64,000 nt of DNA. Origin: Paralithodes platypus. Lineage: Eukaryota > Arthropoda > Malacostraca > Decapoda > Lithodidae. The notes beneath the pieces are model-generated. The model was not told the DNA's origin. It ran no database searches and saw only the letters and a list, made by a program, of their open reading frames with translations. The translations under genes were made by a program, and so were the position numbers. The DNA lies in NCBI GenBank assembly GCA_032716605.1, contig CM064519.1, forward strand, positions 29,527,172 through 29,591,171, written 5' to 3'. Below, piece after piece: positions 24,780 to 39,105 of this stretch; position 1 is the first letter of the stretch, and each line of letters begins with the position of its first letter.

Positions 24780-26060
24780 CAAAAGAAAGAGGGGAAGGGG
24801 AGGAAGAAAGAAGGGGTTGGTGGGTGTCCATTTAAATCGTGAACAATTTACGAGGCCTGAGACACGGGGGAGGCAATGGCACTCTTTTCCACTCCCCTTT
24901 CCTGTCCGACCCTCCTCAAGTCCGACCCTGATAAGACTAGGAGGAGGGAGAGGAGGGAGAAAGAAATGAGAGGGATGAAATAGGAGGGGGGGGGGGAGAG
25001 AGGATATAGAGACGAGAAAAGAGAGGTAGGGAGATGGAGAGAGAGAGCGGAGAGGGAGGGGAGGGTGGGAGGAGGGAGGCGGGGGAGCATGTAGTGGGAG
25101 GAGCTGAGAAGGACGGAGGGGGGGAGAGAGAGAGGAAGAATGAGAGGAGAAGGATGAAAGGAGAGGGGGGAGGGGTGGGGGGGGAGGGGGGGGGGGAGAG
25201 AGAGAAATACCGGAGAGAACGAGCGATATAGAAGAAAATGAGAGGGACAAAAGTGCGCGGAGTAAAGTGTAGACGTGGTAAACGAGTGAGAAAGTATAAA
25301 GGAAAAAGGAAAATTAGAAAGAATAATAGTAATGAGTAGAGGAGAAGAACACGAGAGGAAAGGGAATCGTGAGGGAAACAATAATGTATCGGAGAGGAGG
25401 AAGGAAGTAATGAAATAGTAGGAGAGAAGGAAACACACGGAAAACAGATGGTGGAAGGGAGAACAGATGCAAAGTGAAAGACTGAAAGAACGATGAATAG
25501 AGAAGAAAGCAAGTAGGAAAGAAGGAGAGGGCAAATAGTAATAGTAGAATAAGAAGGCAAGAAGACAGATAATAATAGATAGGGAAGTCGGAAGGGACAA
25601 GAGAGAGGGAAAGAGTATGTGAAAAGAAATTAAGGTATACAGAGGATTCGATGTGGAGTAAGTATGATAATAATTAGCGAATTGGGAACTTGAAAGGATG
25701 AAAGGAAAAATGTGGGAAAAAATTCATAAACGAAGGAACAACAAAAGGAGGGTAGGGATTATAGATGGAAGTGGTTTGATGTGATAGGATGAAAGACAAG
25801 AAGAGTAGAGAAAGAGAGAGGGGAAACGAAAAGAAACAAGGAGAGAAAGAGTTGGAAGGACAAGCATGGAGAAAAAAGAAAGGATATAATGGGGTTGGTG
25901 TAAGGACTATAGCCTATACAGAAAACGAACAGGGAATATAGAAGGAAATTGAAAGAGATGGGGAAAAACAAAAGTGTTAATACAAAGCAGAGGGTAAGAA
26001 AAATAAGACAGGACCTTAATAGAAAACAAAATACAGACATGAGGATAATACGGATACAAA
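24780..26060. repeat. Long purine-rich strand-asymmetric tract
   Basis: The plus strand is largely A and G for about 1.3 kb, with G runs near 24989 and 25162-25196. A less biased window at 24830-24930 interrupts it. The long minus-strand frames here encode only Ser/Pro/Leu/Phe low-complexity sequence and are not genes. Confidence 0.75.
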
Positions 26061-29000
26061 ATTGAACATGAAAGCAATGTTTCATTAGATTAAAACCCAA
26101 TATGCTTCACGTTTCTGTCTGCCTTGTTTTTTGTTATGTATTTATACCTTCTATTATGCAACAGAGTACGACTATACCGTATAACTATGAGCTCTGCAAA
26201 AGTATTACATATACCGATCGCTAAATTTGTCATTGTTTATTGAATATTTGATGTTCCATGCGTTTCTTTTCTAAGTAATATAGGCGTTTCATATGTGTTT
26301 TTGTATTAAATACACAATTAAGAAGCACGCTATTGAGGAGCGAGCAGCGTAACCGGAAACATGTATTTTATTCGAAATTGTCTGTCCAAGTGTCTGCCTT
26401 TTCGCATAACCTTTGAACGGATTTTGGTGACAATTGATCCCTGTGAAAATCATACATTGAATTTGACATTTGCAGACCTTTCTCCACTTTGCCCAAACTC
26501 AGATGATCCAAACTTTGATATTCACGATATTGACTGCTGATATCTGGGAACTCAGTCTTCACATACACAATTTGGAAACAATATTGGACTAGCCCAATGG
26601 TGGATGGAAGCCTTATTTTCCAGAATATATCATGACTCCAGTATTCGCCAATTTGTGCTTAGTATATATTATTACATATAGCGGTGACAAACAGACAAGC
26701 CAATGTATAGAAACCGACATGCGCTCACATTATATATGTTACTATCGTTGGCGAAGAAAATAAAGAACAAACGGGAATAGAGGAACAGCAGGCAAACAGA
26801 GTCAGCGTGGATAAAAAATCACCGTGCATAAGTATGGAGAACGAGCAGGGGGAGGAGATGGCAAGCAGGTAGTGGGAGGGCAGGGAGGAGGGGGCACCGA
26901 AGAAGAATGCCGCCTCAGAATTAAGTCAACGTAAAGATATGCTATCATTAGTATCAGGGAAGGTCTCTAGTCCCCTTGTCTCCCAGCGATGGATGGGAAT
27001 CGGGCTTTTTTTTGTTAGTCCTTCTTCTTCCTGGTCTGTCTTCATTGTTTTTCTGGGTTTTTTTAGCGTAGGTTTTATAATGTTATCGTCATTGTTTTCT
27101 TGGTTGAGTAGTTAATCTTCTTTCTAACTCTTTGTGGTCTGTATTTATTGTAGTAGTTTAATTTCGACTGTCATCGCCTTCTACCATTCCGAAGTATTAC
27201 CGAGGAAAGCAAGTAACGGCAGACCTAATTATCCATAAGAGCCTGTTTGTTAAAAGCAATTGGAAAAGGAAAGACGGGCACAGAAAAGCGATGTACTGTA
27301 AGTCTTTTTTTCGATTATTTAGTTCGTTCCTTTTGTACTGTCACTGACTTTGTCGTGATGTTCATGGATATAGTTTGTCGTTACTTTAATTATTATTATG
27401 GTGCTAACCTTCTTCACGAGCATTGTTTATTGTTTATTATTAGGTGTTCTTTTGTTTTCCCTATAAATGAACTAATTTGCTCTAAATTTGTATGTGTCTT
27501 TGTTTCTTGCTCATTCCTTTAGTTGTCTGTTTTTATGTTTTCGCCTCTAGTATTCTTCATTGTTATTGTTTGTCCTTGCAATTGCAATATTGTTCTGGGT
27601 TATCTTGATTCTACATTCAACGTATCCCATTCAGGCCTCCTAAAGTGTCCTAAATATATTTGTTTTCGATAATTTTTTAACTAATGGAACTGTTTTTTTA
27701 CGTTTTGCATTTTCGGCTAAGAATTTTGACTGATGGTTACACAAGCATAACCAAACATGCATAAAATACCAGTTCATTTCAGTGAAGTAATACCCGACTA
27801 ATATATTCATTTTGAAAAATACCTTTCGGAGTAACATTGACAACAATGAGGCAAATCAATAGCGTAAAACATAATTATATACTGTATATGTTAATAATGA
27901 AATCAAATCACCAATGAAAACTGTACACTGTGTATTGAAAACTGTACACTGTGTATTGAAAGTCAATTGCTCACGAATGTATGGTGCAAAGTGTGTTACT
28001 AAATAAGTCATATATTTACCTAAAGTTCTCAACACGGGCGCTTTCCTAGGAATACTCTTAATCCTGATCTTATAAGCCAATTATTATGTAACGCCAATTA
28101 TGCATTATTTAGACATAGCTTTATTGTAACTATAATGAGCAACAACATCGAAGAAAACTCCCTCTCTCTTCCTCCTGTGTAATTTCTGTTTCGTCTTCGG
28201 CTTTTTCTGCTCTAATATATTCTTATAATTTCAACCTCTCACCACCGTTTAATGTTCATTTGTCATACTATATATCAAACTATTCTAATTATTTTGAAAT
28301 GTTAATTCAGTTTGTTGTAACAATTCACTAGGAATTAGTACTCCAGTATCAAACAATGGTTTATTCTCAATCTAATAATTTGTTATGCTTTTTAACTCCC
28401 TTTAACCCAAGCTACAACTATAGGCAGGCGATTGTATTCGGGCTGACAGGAGCCTCTCTAGGGTATTATGAATGAGCTTTCCAACTTTCCCTATCCTTGC
28501 CTATTTCCTCTCAAATCAATAAATAACTTACACACTGGCATTGACCATACTTTTCTTTCCATCTGTTTCAGTCATGCATTACATTCCAAGGCACATTCCC
28601 TTAAATGTTCATTCTTGTGACTCCTACACCAATCATTCACGTTCATTACAACCTGTTTTCCATTTCCCCCTTAATGTGTTCACTTCTTCATATGTTCACC
28701 CCCTTTAGAATCCTTAAGAAGCTTCTCCCACAACAAATATACTTTTTTCATAAGTATCTTTATCACTTAAACATGCAAAGAAAAAAAAAGAAAAAAAATC
28801 CCATCGTCATAAACTTAATATCACCTCTATTCCCCAGGTAATGTAATTAATTCAATACCTCTCAATAATAAATCACCTAAATAAATGTCATCCACTTCTT
28901 ATTATTTTTTTTTCAGTAATCATCCATAATCCTATTTTTAATGTATGTTCGCATCCCGTTTTAATTCCTTCTACCACTCATTTGCCTCTTTACCTTTCCT

Positions 29001-29181
29001 CTTATATTTCCATAAGATTATGTTGGGTTTAGTCATGGCCATCAAGCCGGACTCCATATTGAGCTCTCGAACTGATTTTACGAATATCTGTAAAACAAAT
29101 ATAAGGTTAACACATTATTAAGGAGATTCGATTCAGTCTGAGATAGCTTCGAATATAATACTAACGACACCAGTTATGACC

Positions 29182-29185
<4 letters not shown>
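26061..29185. other. Intergenic, nothing recognised except a small tandem repeat
   Basis: A 21-bp unit (GAAAACTGTACACTGTGTATT) is repeated at 27916-27961. A 66-codon minus-strand frame at 26368-26568 has no motif that I recognise. The rest is AT-rich without features. Confidence 0.5.
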
Positions 29186-29268
<83 letters not shown>

Positions 29269-29460
29269 CTCCTCTCTCTCTCTCCTCTCTCTCTCTCTCT
29301 CCTTCTCTGCTAATCTATTCTCTCTCTTCTCTCTCTCTCTACTCTCTCTCATCTCTCTCTCTTCTCTCTCTCTCTCATGCCTCTCTTTCTCTCTCTCTCT
29401 TGCTCTCTCTATTCTCTCTCTCTCTCCTCTCTCTCTAATCGCTCTCTTCTCTCTCTCTTC
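29186..29460. repeat. (CT)n microsatellite, perfect then imperfect
   Basis: About 40 perfect CT units (29186-29266) followed by CT blocks broken by ACC, CC, AAT and TT to about 29460. Confidence 0.95.
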
Positions 29461-30036
29461 GGAACAATCATTCTATCACCAGTAAACTTTCTCCTCTTAC
29501 ATTACTTATATTCATTCAAGCATTCATTTTCCGTCTTGCTTTACTCATGCATCTCGGTCTCATATCCAAACCATTTTGTCCGCCACTACCATAAATAATA
29601 ATTGAATACCTTCACACTGTTTCCAAATCTCTCGCTCCATTTCTAACACTTACTTAAGAACATTATTGTCATTCATATTTTCCTCTAAAACTCCTAAGAC
29701 TTATCAGCTCATTACTATTCCGATACAAATTGCTCACCTCCTTATTGCTCCCATCTTTATAATTCCTCATATTCCTCTTGTTCGCTCCGTTCATACTAAA
29801 CTTCTCTCTCTCTCTCTCTCTCTCTCTCAGTATAATCCCACATTCCTCCTCGTGCCTCCCCTTCATACATACCCTGACATTGATTCCTCATAACCCCCCC
29901 CCGGCTATTCCCATTACCTTACCTTAAAGAACTTTCCTCACATCTCCCACCATCTTCCTCCACCTCACTCCCTGCCTACCCACCACGTATATCCCTTCCC
30001 TTACTGTCCAACCCTCTCCATATGTTCGTCAATTGT
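29461..30036. other. Intergenic, pyrimidine-rich
   Basis: C/T-rich with a CT run at 29803-29828. No feature is recognised. Confidence 0.5.
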
Positions 30037-30570
30037 GTGGTGGAGTGGTCATGCCACTGGACTGGTAATCCAATGGTCACGGGTTCAAATCCCTAGGTAT
30101 CAATGGGAAGATATTATTGGGATGGAATTTGTGCTGTACCTGGTATCAGTGCATTACCACAAAGCCCACCGAAACCCCAAAAAAAAAATACCCTCATTGT
30201 TCCCTGATTAAATACCACTGTATGAATTATTCCCATATTCAAAATATGCTACAGGGGAGCAATGCCTAGTGAGTTCATTGCTCAATAGGTGGCGTTCTGA
30301 GAGTGAGGGTCTGAGTCTAGAAGGTGAGACAGTGAAGCACTGGAGTGAGGCAGCTTCAGAGGTGGGGCTGATTCGAGCCGAGGGTGGGCAGCCGGGCCCC
30401 GTGCATTCTGCAAGATAGCCGGTGCTGGTTGCATCTCAAAGTGCTTCACATGTTTATCTCCCTAGACTGGAACGAGACCTCACGGGTTTCACTGTTGAAT
30501 GTACAGGCTCTCTACCTATGCCCAAGAGAGAGTAGTTGGAATATAGAGAACAAAAGAAATAAATAAAAAG
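30037..30570 (+). mobile_element. tRNA-derived SINE, long copy
   Basis: The head (30037-30110) has a GTGGAGTGGTC A-box-like block and GGTTCAAATCC, a good pol III B box. The anticodon-loop region (CTGGTAA) would read GGT, so a tRNA-Thr-like ancestor is possible. A body of about 400 bp follows, and the 3' end is an A-rich tail (GAACAAAAGAAATAAATAAA). The acceptor arm does not pair well, so it is not a working tRNA. The last 120 bp recur at 2833. An oligo-A patch near 30180 could mark a join of two units. Confidence 0.7.
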
Positions 30571-31965
<1,395 letters not shown>

Positions 31966-32334
31966 ACACAAAAAGCTAGAGCAGTAGCACTTTTTATGGG
32001 CTATATTTCTCTGATTCTTCCCTCAACTATCCTTCCTGTCTTTTTTTCTCCCTTTGGGGTTGACTGATCTCTAGTTTATTGACATTTTCCAATACAATAC
32101 ATATTATAACAAGTATTATTAATATTCTTTATTTTTATTAATTTCACCACAACACCAGACACCCCCAATTAAATTAATTAAGGTATATATGATCCATCTA
32201 TAAGATGTATGAATTCACGCTTGATGGATGAAAGCATAACAATGCACTCTCCATTAATTGCATTTAGTGAGGACATAATTGCAGCGATTATGTACCAATG
32301 GATAAACAGTTAGAAGAGGGCGATAGAAAGATAC
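31966..32334. other. Intergenic, nothing recognised
   Basis: AT-rich; no feature is seen. Confidence 0.5.
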
Positions 32335-32460
32335 ACATTTTGTATATGCACATGAAGGAGACAAAAGGCAAGGCTGCCTGTAACAAATATGCCCCAAGGT
32401 TGAAAGAGTCACAGGGCTCAACACAAGGTAGGTTAGAGGTAATTTAGGTGCGTTGAAAAG
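32335..32460 (-). mobile_element. Jockey-like LINE 3' end, 5'-truncated
   Basis: Read on the minus strand it carries the same 3' block as the end of the Jockey-like element at 55290-55390: GGAGACAnnTGnnACAGGCAGCCTTGCC, then TTTTGTCTCCTTCATGTGCA. The matching part upstream includes CTAACCTACCTTG. Only the last ~120 bp of the element are present. Confidence 0.65.
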
Positions 32461-33149
32461 AAAGTGTGGTGCGCTCGTTACGTGTAGTGCAATAAATAGG
32501 AGGAAGAGATGTTTGTTAGTAATCAGTTGTTGATTATTTCAATATATTCCAGTTATTGTCAAAGGATTTTCTTTAGCTTTATGAAAATACCTATTAATTT
32601 AACAAACACAATGTAATGCATTTCAACATTAGGAAACCCTATGTTACTAAAACCCTATGTTACCATGCTACTAAAATAACTAAATTAGGCATAAGACATA
32701 ATGCTAGAATATACTGCGCAACTGAAGAAGCTGCAATTTTACAAGTGATATAACTCGTAAAGTGAAGCACACAGCGAAGGGTTATGTAAACGGTTGCACT
32801 ATTATCCAGGGGGTTAAACCTGCGCATTTAGTGTTCTTATTAGTGACTAACCTCAAATACAGCAAACCTAGCTGAAGGCCACACAAAACATGGTTGAAGA
32901 AAGTTAATGAATTATATCGATGTATAATTAGGAAGGAAGAACTCACAGTCTGAAGACCTAATCGGTGACTTCTTTCGATGAGACGTCTGAGGGTGAGTTT
33001 AGCCAAACGCTATTAAAGATGCCAAAGAAAACAAGCAACAAAACTAAATTGATATTAAATGAGGATGCTTGTAGCTAATCTACCTTAGAGGGATAGTGGA
33101 TATTTGTTTGGTCTATTAATCTGTTTATTATATTATTTAATAGTAACCT
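32461..33149. other. Intergenic, nothing recognised
   Basis: AT-rich. A 15-bp duplication (AAACCCTATGTTA) lies at 32634-32661. No gene is recognised. Confidence 0.5.
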
Positions 33150-33167
33150 CGCTAGACTTCCATCAAG

Positions 33168-33229
<62 letters not shown>

Positions 33230-33433
33230 AAAAAAAACAACACACACACACACACACACACACACCCTAGGCCCCCTTTCAATACAAATGTGTACATTTT
33301 CGGTAGAAAATGTCCTGGCCGAAGGCTAATTCTTCCTAGAATTACAGGCGCTGTCGCTCGCCAGGAAAAAAGTTGACATCTAAATGGCACGAAAGGTCTT
33401 TATATTAACAAAGAAATGGGGCGAAATGTCTTA
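33150..33433 (-). repeat. Repeat family A copy, interrupted by simple repeat and cut by the gap
   Basis: The minus strand matches family A (3193, 35905). CGCTAGACTTCCATCAAGCTTAA at 33152 is the reverse of the 3' block, and 33290-33433 matches the interior (CATTTTCGGTAGAAAATG, TCGCCAGGAAAAAAG). An A/CA simple repeat lies between them, and the sequence runs into the N gap, so the 5' end is missing. Confidence 0.75.
33171..33264. repeat. Poly-A and (CA)n compound repeat
   Basis: A run of A (33171-33238) broken by three C, then (CA)n to 33264. It lies inside the family A copy. Confidence 0.95.
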
Positions 33434-33533
33434 NNNNNNNNNNNNNNNNNNNNNNNNNNNNNNNNNNNNNNNNNNNNNNNNNNNNNNNNNNNNNNNNNNN
33501 NNNNNNNNNNNNNNNNNNNNNNNNNNNNNNNNN
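33434..33533. other. Assembly gap, 100 N
   Basis: Exactly 100 N, the usual placeholder length for a scaffold join. The true distance is unknown, so the two sides should not be read as adjacent. Confidence 0.99.
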
Positions 33534-35080
33534 CTTGAATTAAGTCACCTCGTAATCTGCACGTGGGTAAAAGGAAATAGAATTAACTTCCTCTAAGACG
33601 ATCTTCAGGTTATGGTTTTGTTCTTTAGGAGAGGTATCATTTTGGTAACTCTACGTTTTGAACCGGTTCTAGCTCTTGTTTAGGGCTTTTGGTAATAAGG
33701 TAGGGGCACCAGCATTGCACGCACGTATTCCAGAAGAGGGTCGGCGCGCGAGGGACTAGGAAGAGGAATTGTAAAGGGTTAGGATAACGTCTTTGGATTT
33801 ATGCATCAAATGAATGGCCTGCTATAAAGCCAATTATTTTGTGTTGACTTCTTAACAACTTCTTGAACATTGTTGATATGTTTTTAGGGACTCGTATTGT
33901 TACTCCCAGCTCGGTTTCTCTGGTTACATCGTTAAGCTGAGTGACATTCATCGTCAAATAGTTTGCTTTATCATTTAGGTAATTCCGATATGTAGCTACG
34001 TTGTACATATATCCGCATTAGAAAACTCATCCTTGCCAATATATTGGCACGCGCCCAATGTCGACAATTTACTCTAGCATTGTGCTTGCATTTTTTTTTT
34101 ATTTTTTTTTCGGTCAGACTTGTTCTGTTTGCAAGAGTACGCTCTAATTTGCAATTTTTTGTGATCGTCAGCAAATTTTGAGTATTGTAGCAGCCGTGGT
34201 AGACCTCTCCATCTTATATTGGTCGCGTTGATGTAAAATTGTTCGAAAGAGAATTGGTCCTAGTAGCCTCGATCCGCTGCTATCGGGTAGGTATCACCGC
34301 CCATACTTCCATTGCGGACATTTAGATGAGCCTTAACCGTTCTAGGTGACTACACTCTTTGCTTTCCATGTCGACTTGGAGCCAATTTTAGCTAATCCAT
34401 ATTGCAATCACACCGGCCTTTCTTGTAGCTCCATGCCTGATTTTTAAGTTTTAGGCAGCTAACCGGATTTTGTGACGGAAACGTTTAGTCAAAGGAGCCT
34501 TTGAGAAAATCAAGGCGCATATATATATATCTACATGCTGTCTTTAACTCTCATCGTCGAGAGCCTTCGGAGAGGATATCGTGGAGAAAGATAGAATGAT
34601 CTAGAGATGGTTTGCTTTGGTTAAATAAAACAGTCGCAGAACGATTTTTACGAAAGACATATGTTGCGTCTGAGTGGGCGAAAACACTGGTCGTTGCCAG
34701 TATTTTTTAAGTATGGTATTTTTCCTACTAATGTGCAATTTACGAGCTCTGTATCGCTCTCTTATGAACCGTTTCTATTTTTTGTTGTTTTTTTTTTTTT
34801 TGTTTTCTTTTTTTTTTTTTTTCTAGCATTTTACATAACAACCTTTGAGGGTTAAGCTAATTGGACGATAGTTAATGCGTGGGTAGAACCGGATTTGCCC
34901 GAGTGCCTTTGTTTTAATATCGGGGTAGTACGTTGAGCTTATCCTTCCACTTGATCGTAAGAGCCATAGCCTACTTCCAAGACTGTCAAGGATTTATTGA
35001 ATAGTAATGTCAGTGCGTTTGCCGATGAGCTCATCCTTAGCTTCCTTTTAGAACTCGTAGGCGAGATTGTATCAGGAATC
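33534..35080 (-). pseudogene. CR1-like LINE relic, RT region
   Basis: The minus strand, with many stops and shifts, reads in order: a SSANALTLLFNKSLTVLEVG-like block (about 35040-34980), YRPISLT (about 34870), LLGPILF (about 34270), a frame at 34008-33799 with VTRETELGVTI and HKIIGFIAGHSF, and then NTCVQCWCPYL plus LEPVQN. This is the CR1-type RT order, from the region before the palm to after the thumb. A 40-bp T-rich run splits it at 34784-34822. It is old and inactive. The left end is lost at the gap. Confidence 0.7.
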
Positions 35081-35904
35081 CAGGCCGTTTTTTTATTCTA
35101 CCTTGAGATGTATCTAACAATTCAATACTTCTCTCTCATGTACGACCGTGGTGATATATGCCTTTTAGAACATATGAATTATTAATCTGACAATCGGGCA
35201 GAGGGCGAGAGGCGTGGTGTTGATAGCCGGAGTATCACTGAGGTCATTACTGCTTGTAAACCACTGAATGCCAAAGAAGGATATTTGAGCCGCCGGCATT
35301 ACCTCATTGGTGTACTTCGATCTATATGCGTGTATTCTTCCATGTTTCAGTTGGTACTAAAAGCGGTCTCCGAACAGAACGGTCCAAACACAACGAAGGG
35401 AGCATCTCCTATCGGAGTCGAGAGAGAGAGAAAAGGAAGAATATATGAAAAATACAATATGTACAATTAAATACGGAATAACAATTACATTCAGAGGTAA
35501 AGGGGAAGTGAAAGATTAACGAGACGACAAAGATAAAACGAGGATTTTTTTAAGGAATACAAGATTAAGAGATTAATCTAATGCAACAAACAAGAGAAAA
35601 AGACGAACGAGAAGAGCAAAAGACAGATGATGAAGTCGACAGTTGCCGAGGCGAACACCAAGTTTAAGGGGGGGGGGGGGGTTGATTGTTGGCGTCGAGA
35701 TGTGGCGACCCCATCGTCCGTCATTTGTGTGGGGCATATAGCCCCTGGAGCTTAGGCCTGGGAATTCCACCTTCAAAATTAACTCTCTCTGATGGATCAA
35801 CAAGCCTCGTAGCTGGACCGTTTAGCTGCAAAGGACCCAGTTCTGGCTGACCCTCCCTACCCCTTTAAGGGAAACAGGGTATGGCTAATGACTGACTGAC
35901 TGGT
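35081..35904. other. Unassigned, G run at 35668-35681
   Basis: No gene is recognised. The stretch 35630-35890 is richer in GC and looks repeat-derived, but I could not match it inside the window. Confidence 0.4.
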
Positions 35905-36225
35905 TGATTGTTCTGGCCCCCCTTCTCCCTCATGTTTAGCCCCATAAATTTTCAAATTTTAACATGTTCGACCCATTAGTTTGGCGATTATAAGACTTTT
36001 CGACCAATCTATTTTTCTATAATTATTAAGACCTTTCTTGCAATTTAGGTGTTGATTTTTTTTCCTGGCGAGGTTTAGGGAGGTTGTATTTTAAGAGCAA
36101 CTGGCTTTCGGGCGGGAAATTTGTCTATGGAAAATGTACAAATATATCTTGAAAGGGGATCTTTGGGGTGTTTTATTAAGCTTGATGGAGGTCTAGGGAG
36201 GAAACTAAAAAATAATAATATAAAG
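35905..36225 (+). repeat. Dispersed repeat family A, second long copy
   Basis: Co-linear with 3193-3530: CCCCCTTCTCCCTCATG, TTAGTTTGGCGATTATAAGA, TTTAGGTGTTGATTTTT, GGCGGGAAATTTG, and CTTGATGGAGGTCTAGGGAGG with an AAT-rich tail. Confidence 0.8.
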
Positions 36226-36414
36226 ATAATCCTAATCAAATCTACTTAGAAAATCTCTCAAAGAAGACGCACACCTCCAAATATCCATGTTCATTCTTTC
36301 CAGGGCTTCTTCTCTTTCTCTTCGTCTTATCTATATCACTATCCCAGTTCTAAGTTCCTCATCTTCATTTGCCCCTCTTTGTTCTTTTCTTCTTCCCCTT
36401 TTGGTCAATATTAA

Positions 36415-36718
36415 GGAGACGCACTACAGCTAATTTCAAGGTTTATAGTATTTACCCATTATTGTTAGCTTCTGACCACATAGATGAGGATTATAAGAGT
36501 TATTGGGGGGGGGGGTTTCCCCCCCTCTACTTATTCTGTATCCAACGGCAAATGGTTGAACAAATAGAGCTCTTTCCTTTAACCCTCATTTTCCCTGAAC
36601 TTCATAGCCCTCCCCACTAGTGGAGGCCATATTTTTAGATTTTTGGATAATAGGTAAAAACTAATTTCCGGTAATAATAATTATTATTAAATGTTGATAA
36701 AGCTGTGGTGCGTCTCCC
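36415..36718. mobile_element. TIR element (MITE) flanked by TTAA
   Basis: Left end GGAGACGCACTACAGCT and right end AGCTGTGGTGCGTCTCCC are inverted repeats of about 18 bp. TTAA lies just outside both (36411-36414 and 36719-36722), within a wider CAATATTAA palindrome. The 304-bp interior holds a G-run/C-run hairpin near 36507-36526 and no real ORF. TTAA suggests a piggyBac-type origin; the wider palindrome leaves the exact boundary open. Confidence 0.7.
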
Positions 36719-36722
36719 TTAA

Positions 36723-38930
36723 TATTGGCTCCTTTTTTCCTCCTCTTCCTCTTCAGCTTTTTCCCATCTCATTTCTAATACTCGTTCTCATTTTCCAATC
36801 TCCCTCTCTCCATTTTCATCCTATTCGTTCTTCTTCTTCTCCTTTCTTTCCTCTTGCCTCTCTTCTTCCTCCTCCTCTTGTTTTTCCTCATCCTCCTCTT
36901 ACTCCACCTCTTGCTTCTCCATGAAGCACCCCCCTAGCCCTCCAAGCACCCCTCTCCCTCTGTCTCAATCTAAGCTGAAAATTTTATCTCACGGAAAGGA
37001 AATCTAGTTTACGAGAGCAACCTTTCTTGCGCCGATACGTTGCCTGGGCGAGCGGGCATGCAGACACCCACGGCAAGAAGAGCTCGGCACGCCTGACTTG
37101 CAAGCACAAATATAGAAGGCGTTGCTAAGTTTCACGGATGATCTGACTGGAAGTGAATTATGCCCGGTTTGGATAGAACAGAACCACATTAGATCAGCGA
37201 AATAAGAGTGTAAAACCTAACACAATAAAAACGCCAGTCAATCAACTAATTATTAAGCCAGAAATTTAGTATGACGTAACATTTTACATTCATCAAGTAA
37301 ACTATTTTAAGGGATTCTAGCATTGGGTTTGGTGAAAGTGAGGTTAAGATATGCCAGCTAAAAGTTTAAGTTGAGATAGTGTATAGAGAGAATGCATTCA
37401 CTATTGATAGTAAACAGGCTAAGAGTAAGGGTTTTTGAGTTTGCTATGAAGTAGTACTGAATACAGGATTCGAAACCTCGTCTGATTGCCACCCACATTG
37501 GAAACCGAATCTTTACCAACCACATCCATCGCTTCTTCTAGTCAGCATGTAGCCAAGCCCAACTCCCAAACTACCTGTATCTAAGTGAAATCGGACCCTC
37601 TGCAATAAAATAGATAATACATCTAGCATAGAAAATATCACCTAAGTGTGTATATTGAGATGGAGAGAATCGATATAATCTGTGCTAATATTATCAGCTG
37701 AAGCCTTCCTTATTTGCTATAATTTGAAAGTAAAAACAAATTTTATGGGCTGACTAAGTTACGCTAGGTTACAGGATAGATCTATGAAACGATCATTCAT
37801 CAGTCACGTTCTGCTAGGGAATGGAACTACTCGATCCAAATAAGTAGGCCAAAATTCTAGAACATGAACCTCTGTAACTCACAAACGACTAAAGTAATCA
37901 AGCTAATATTTCTACCATTTGGGAAGAGTCAAGCAGGAAATGGGTATGAGCTTTACAGCCCATTTGCTCCAACTCTATTTTTAGTTACAGAGGTTAGAGT
38001 TTATGATTTTTGGACTACCAATTTGGAACAGCGTATAGAGTTCACTCGTTTGCTAGCCCAAGCGCGTTAGCCACAGGACACCCTAAGTTATAATGGTATC
38101 TATTATATAAATCTATATATCTATTTATTTATCTAACTAGAAGTATTATTGTTAGCATTATTATTAGGAATACTGTAGGAGAGAAACCACTTGTTTTACC
38201 TTTGCTGGGGAGGGCATAACCAATAAAGAAGATAGACATTGAGAACACAGAATGTCATAGGAGACACATGTAATAAAAAACCTGACTAAAGACAAAGTGC
38301 GAGAGAGAAATAGAAAGCGAGAGAGAAAGAGAGGGTGATTTAGGAGCGGCGGCAGTGCATTATATCATCCCTTTGCAACAGCACTGGTAAACCAACATTC
38401 ACACGAACACTCTTTCCGACATTATAACATCAGCAACTAAATTTTGGCCATATTAAGTTATCATTTCCCCCCGATTTTAGCTACTACAGTGAAGGGATAT
38501 GATTGTAGGTCAGAGGATACATATACAGGTTTAATTCACATGTTGCAATATTAGAGTTGCTGTGAATAATTGTGGGGCAAAGCGGTAGTGAGAGTCTGCC
38601 ACAGCCCCTCCCCGTCGCTACACACACTCACTAATACCACCCGGATTTATTGACCTCTACACAACAAGGAGAAAGACTGAGACATTGTGTTCAACTAGAT
38701 GATAAATACAAATAATGCAGTACTAGGAACAGGACGAAAAGGGCTGCGAATGGTAAAATGTTGTATAGATACTAGTTAAAACAGGTAATCTCTGACAAAT
38801 AGAGATCATAATGGTAAACCAAAACTTACTAAAAAAAAAAAAAAAAAAATGGAGATAATATTTATATAAACAACGAATCATATCTTAACCTTCCTAGGGA
38901 TGAAGGGCATCTCCAGTGATCGCCAACAAA
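36723..38930. other. Intergenic, mostly unique-looking
   Basis: Pyrimidine-rich at 36725-36935. The 37010-37190 stretch is richer in GC and unique-looking. The rest is AT-rich with no gene, RNA or repeat that I recognise. Confidence 0.5.
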
Positions 38931-39105
38931 AAAAAAATATATATATATACCGGTATATATATATACAGTATACAGTATATATATATGATAATAATAAATA
39001 ATTATACATACCGGTATATATAAATAATCAAAACAAATAAAACAATTAATAATAATACTACTACTACTAATGATAACAAATTTAATAATAATAATAAAAC
39101 AAATA
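38931..39105. repeat. TA-rich and TAA-like repeat tract
   Basis: TA runs with ACCGGTATATA and TACAGTATA interruptions, then AATAATAATACTACTACTAC and TTAATAATAATAATAA up to the start of LINE C. Confidence 0.85.

Noticed and set aside
26368..26568. A 66-codon minus-strand frame as a host exon
   Set aside because: I recognise no domain, see no supported splice context and find no neighbouring exon.
30037..30110. A functional tRNA-Thr gene
   Set aside because: The B box is good but the acceptor arm does not pair well, and a SINE body and A-rich tail follow.
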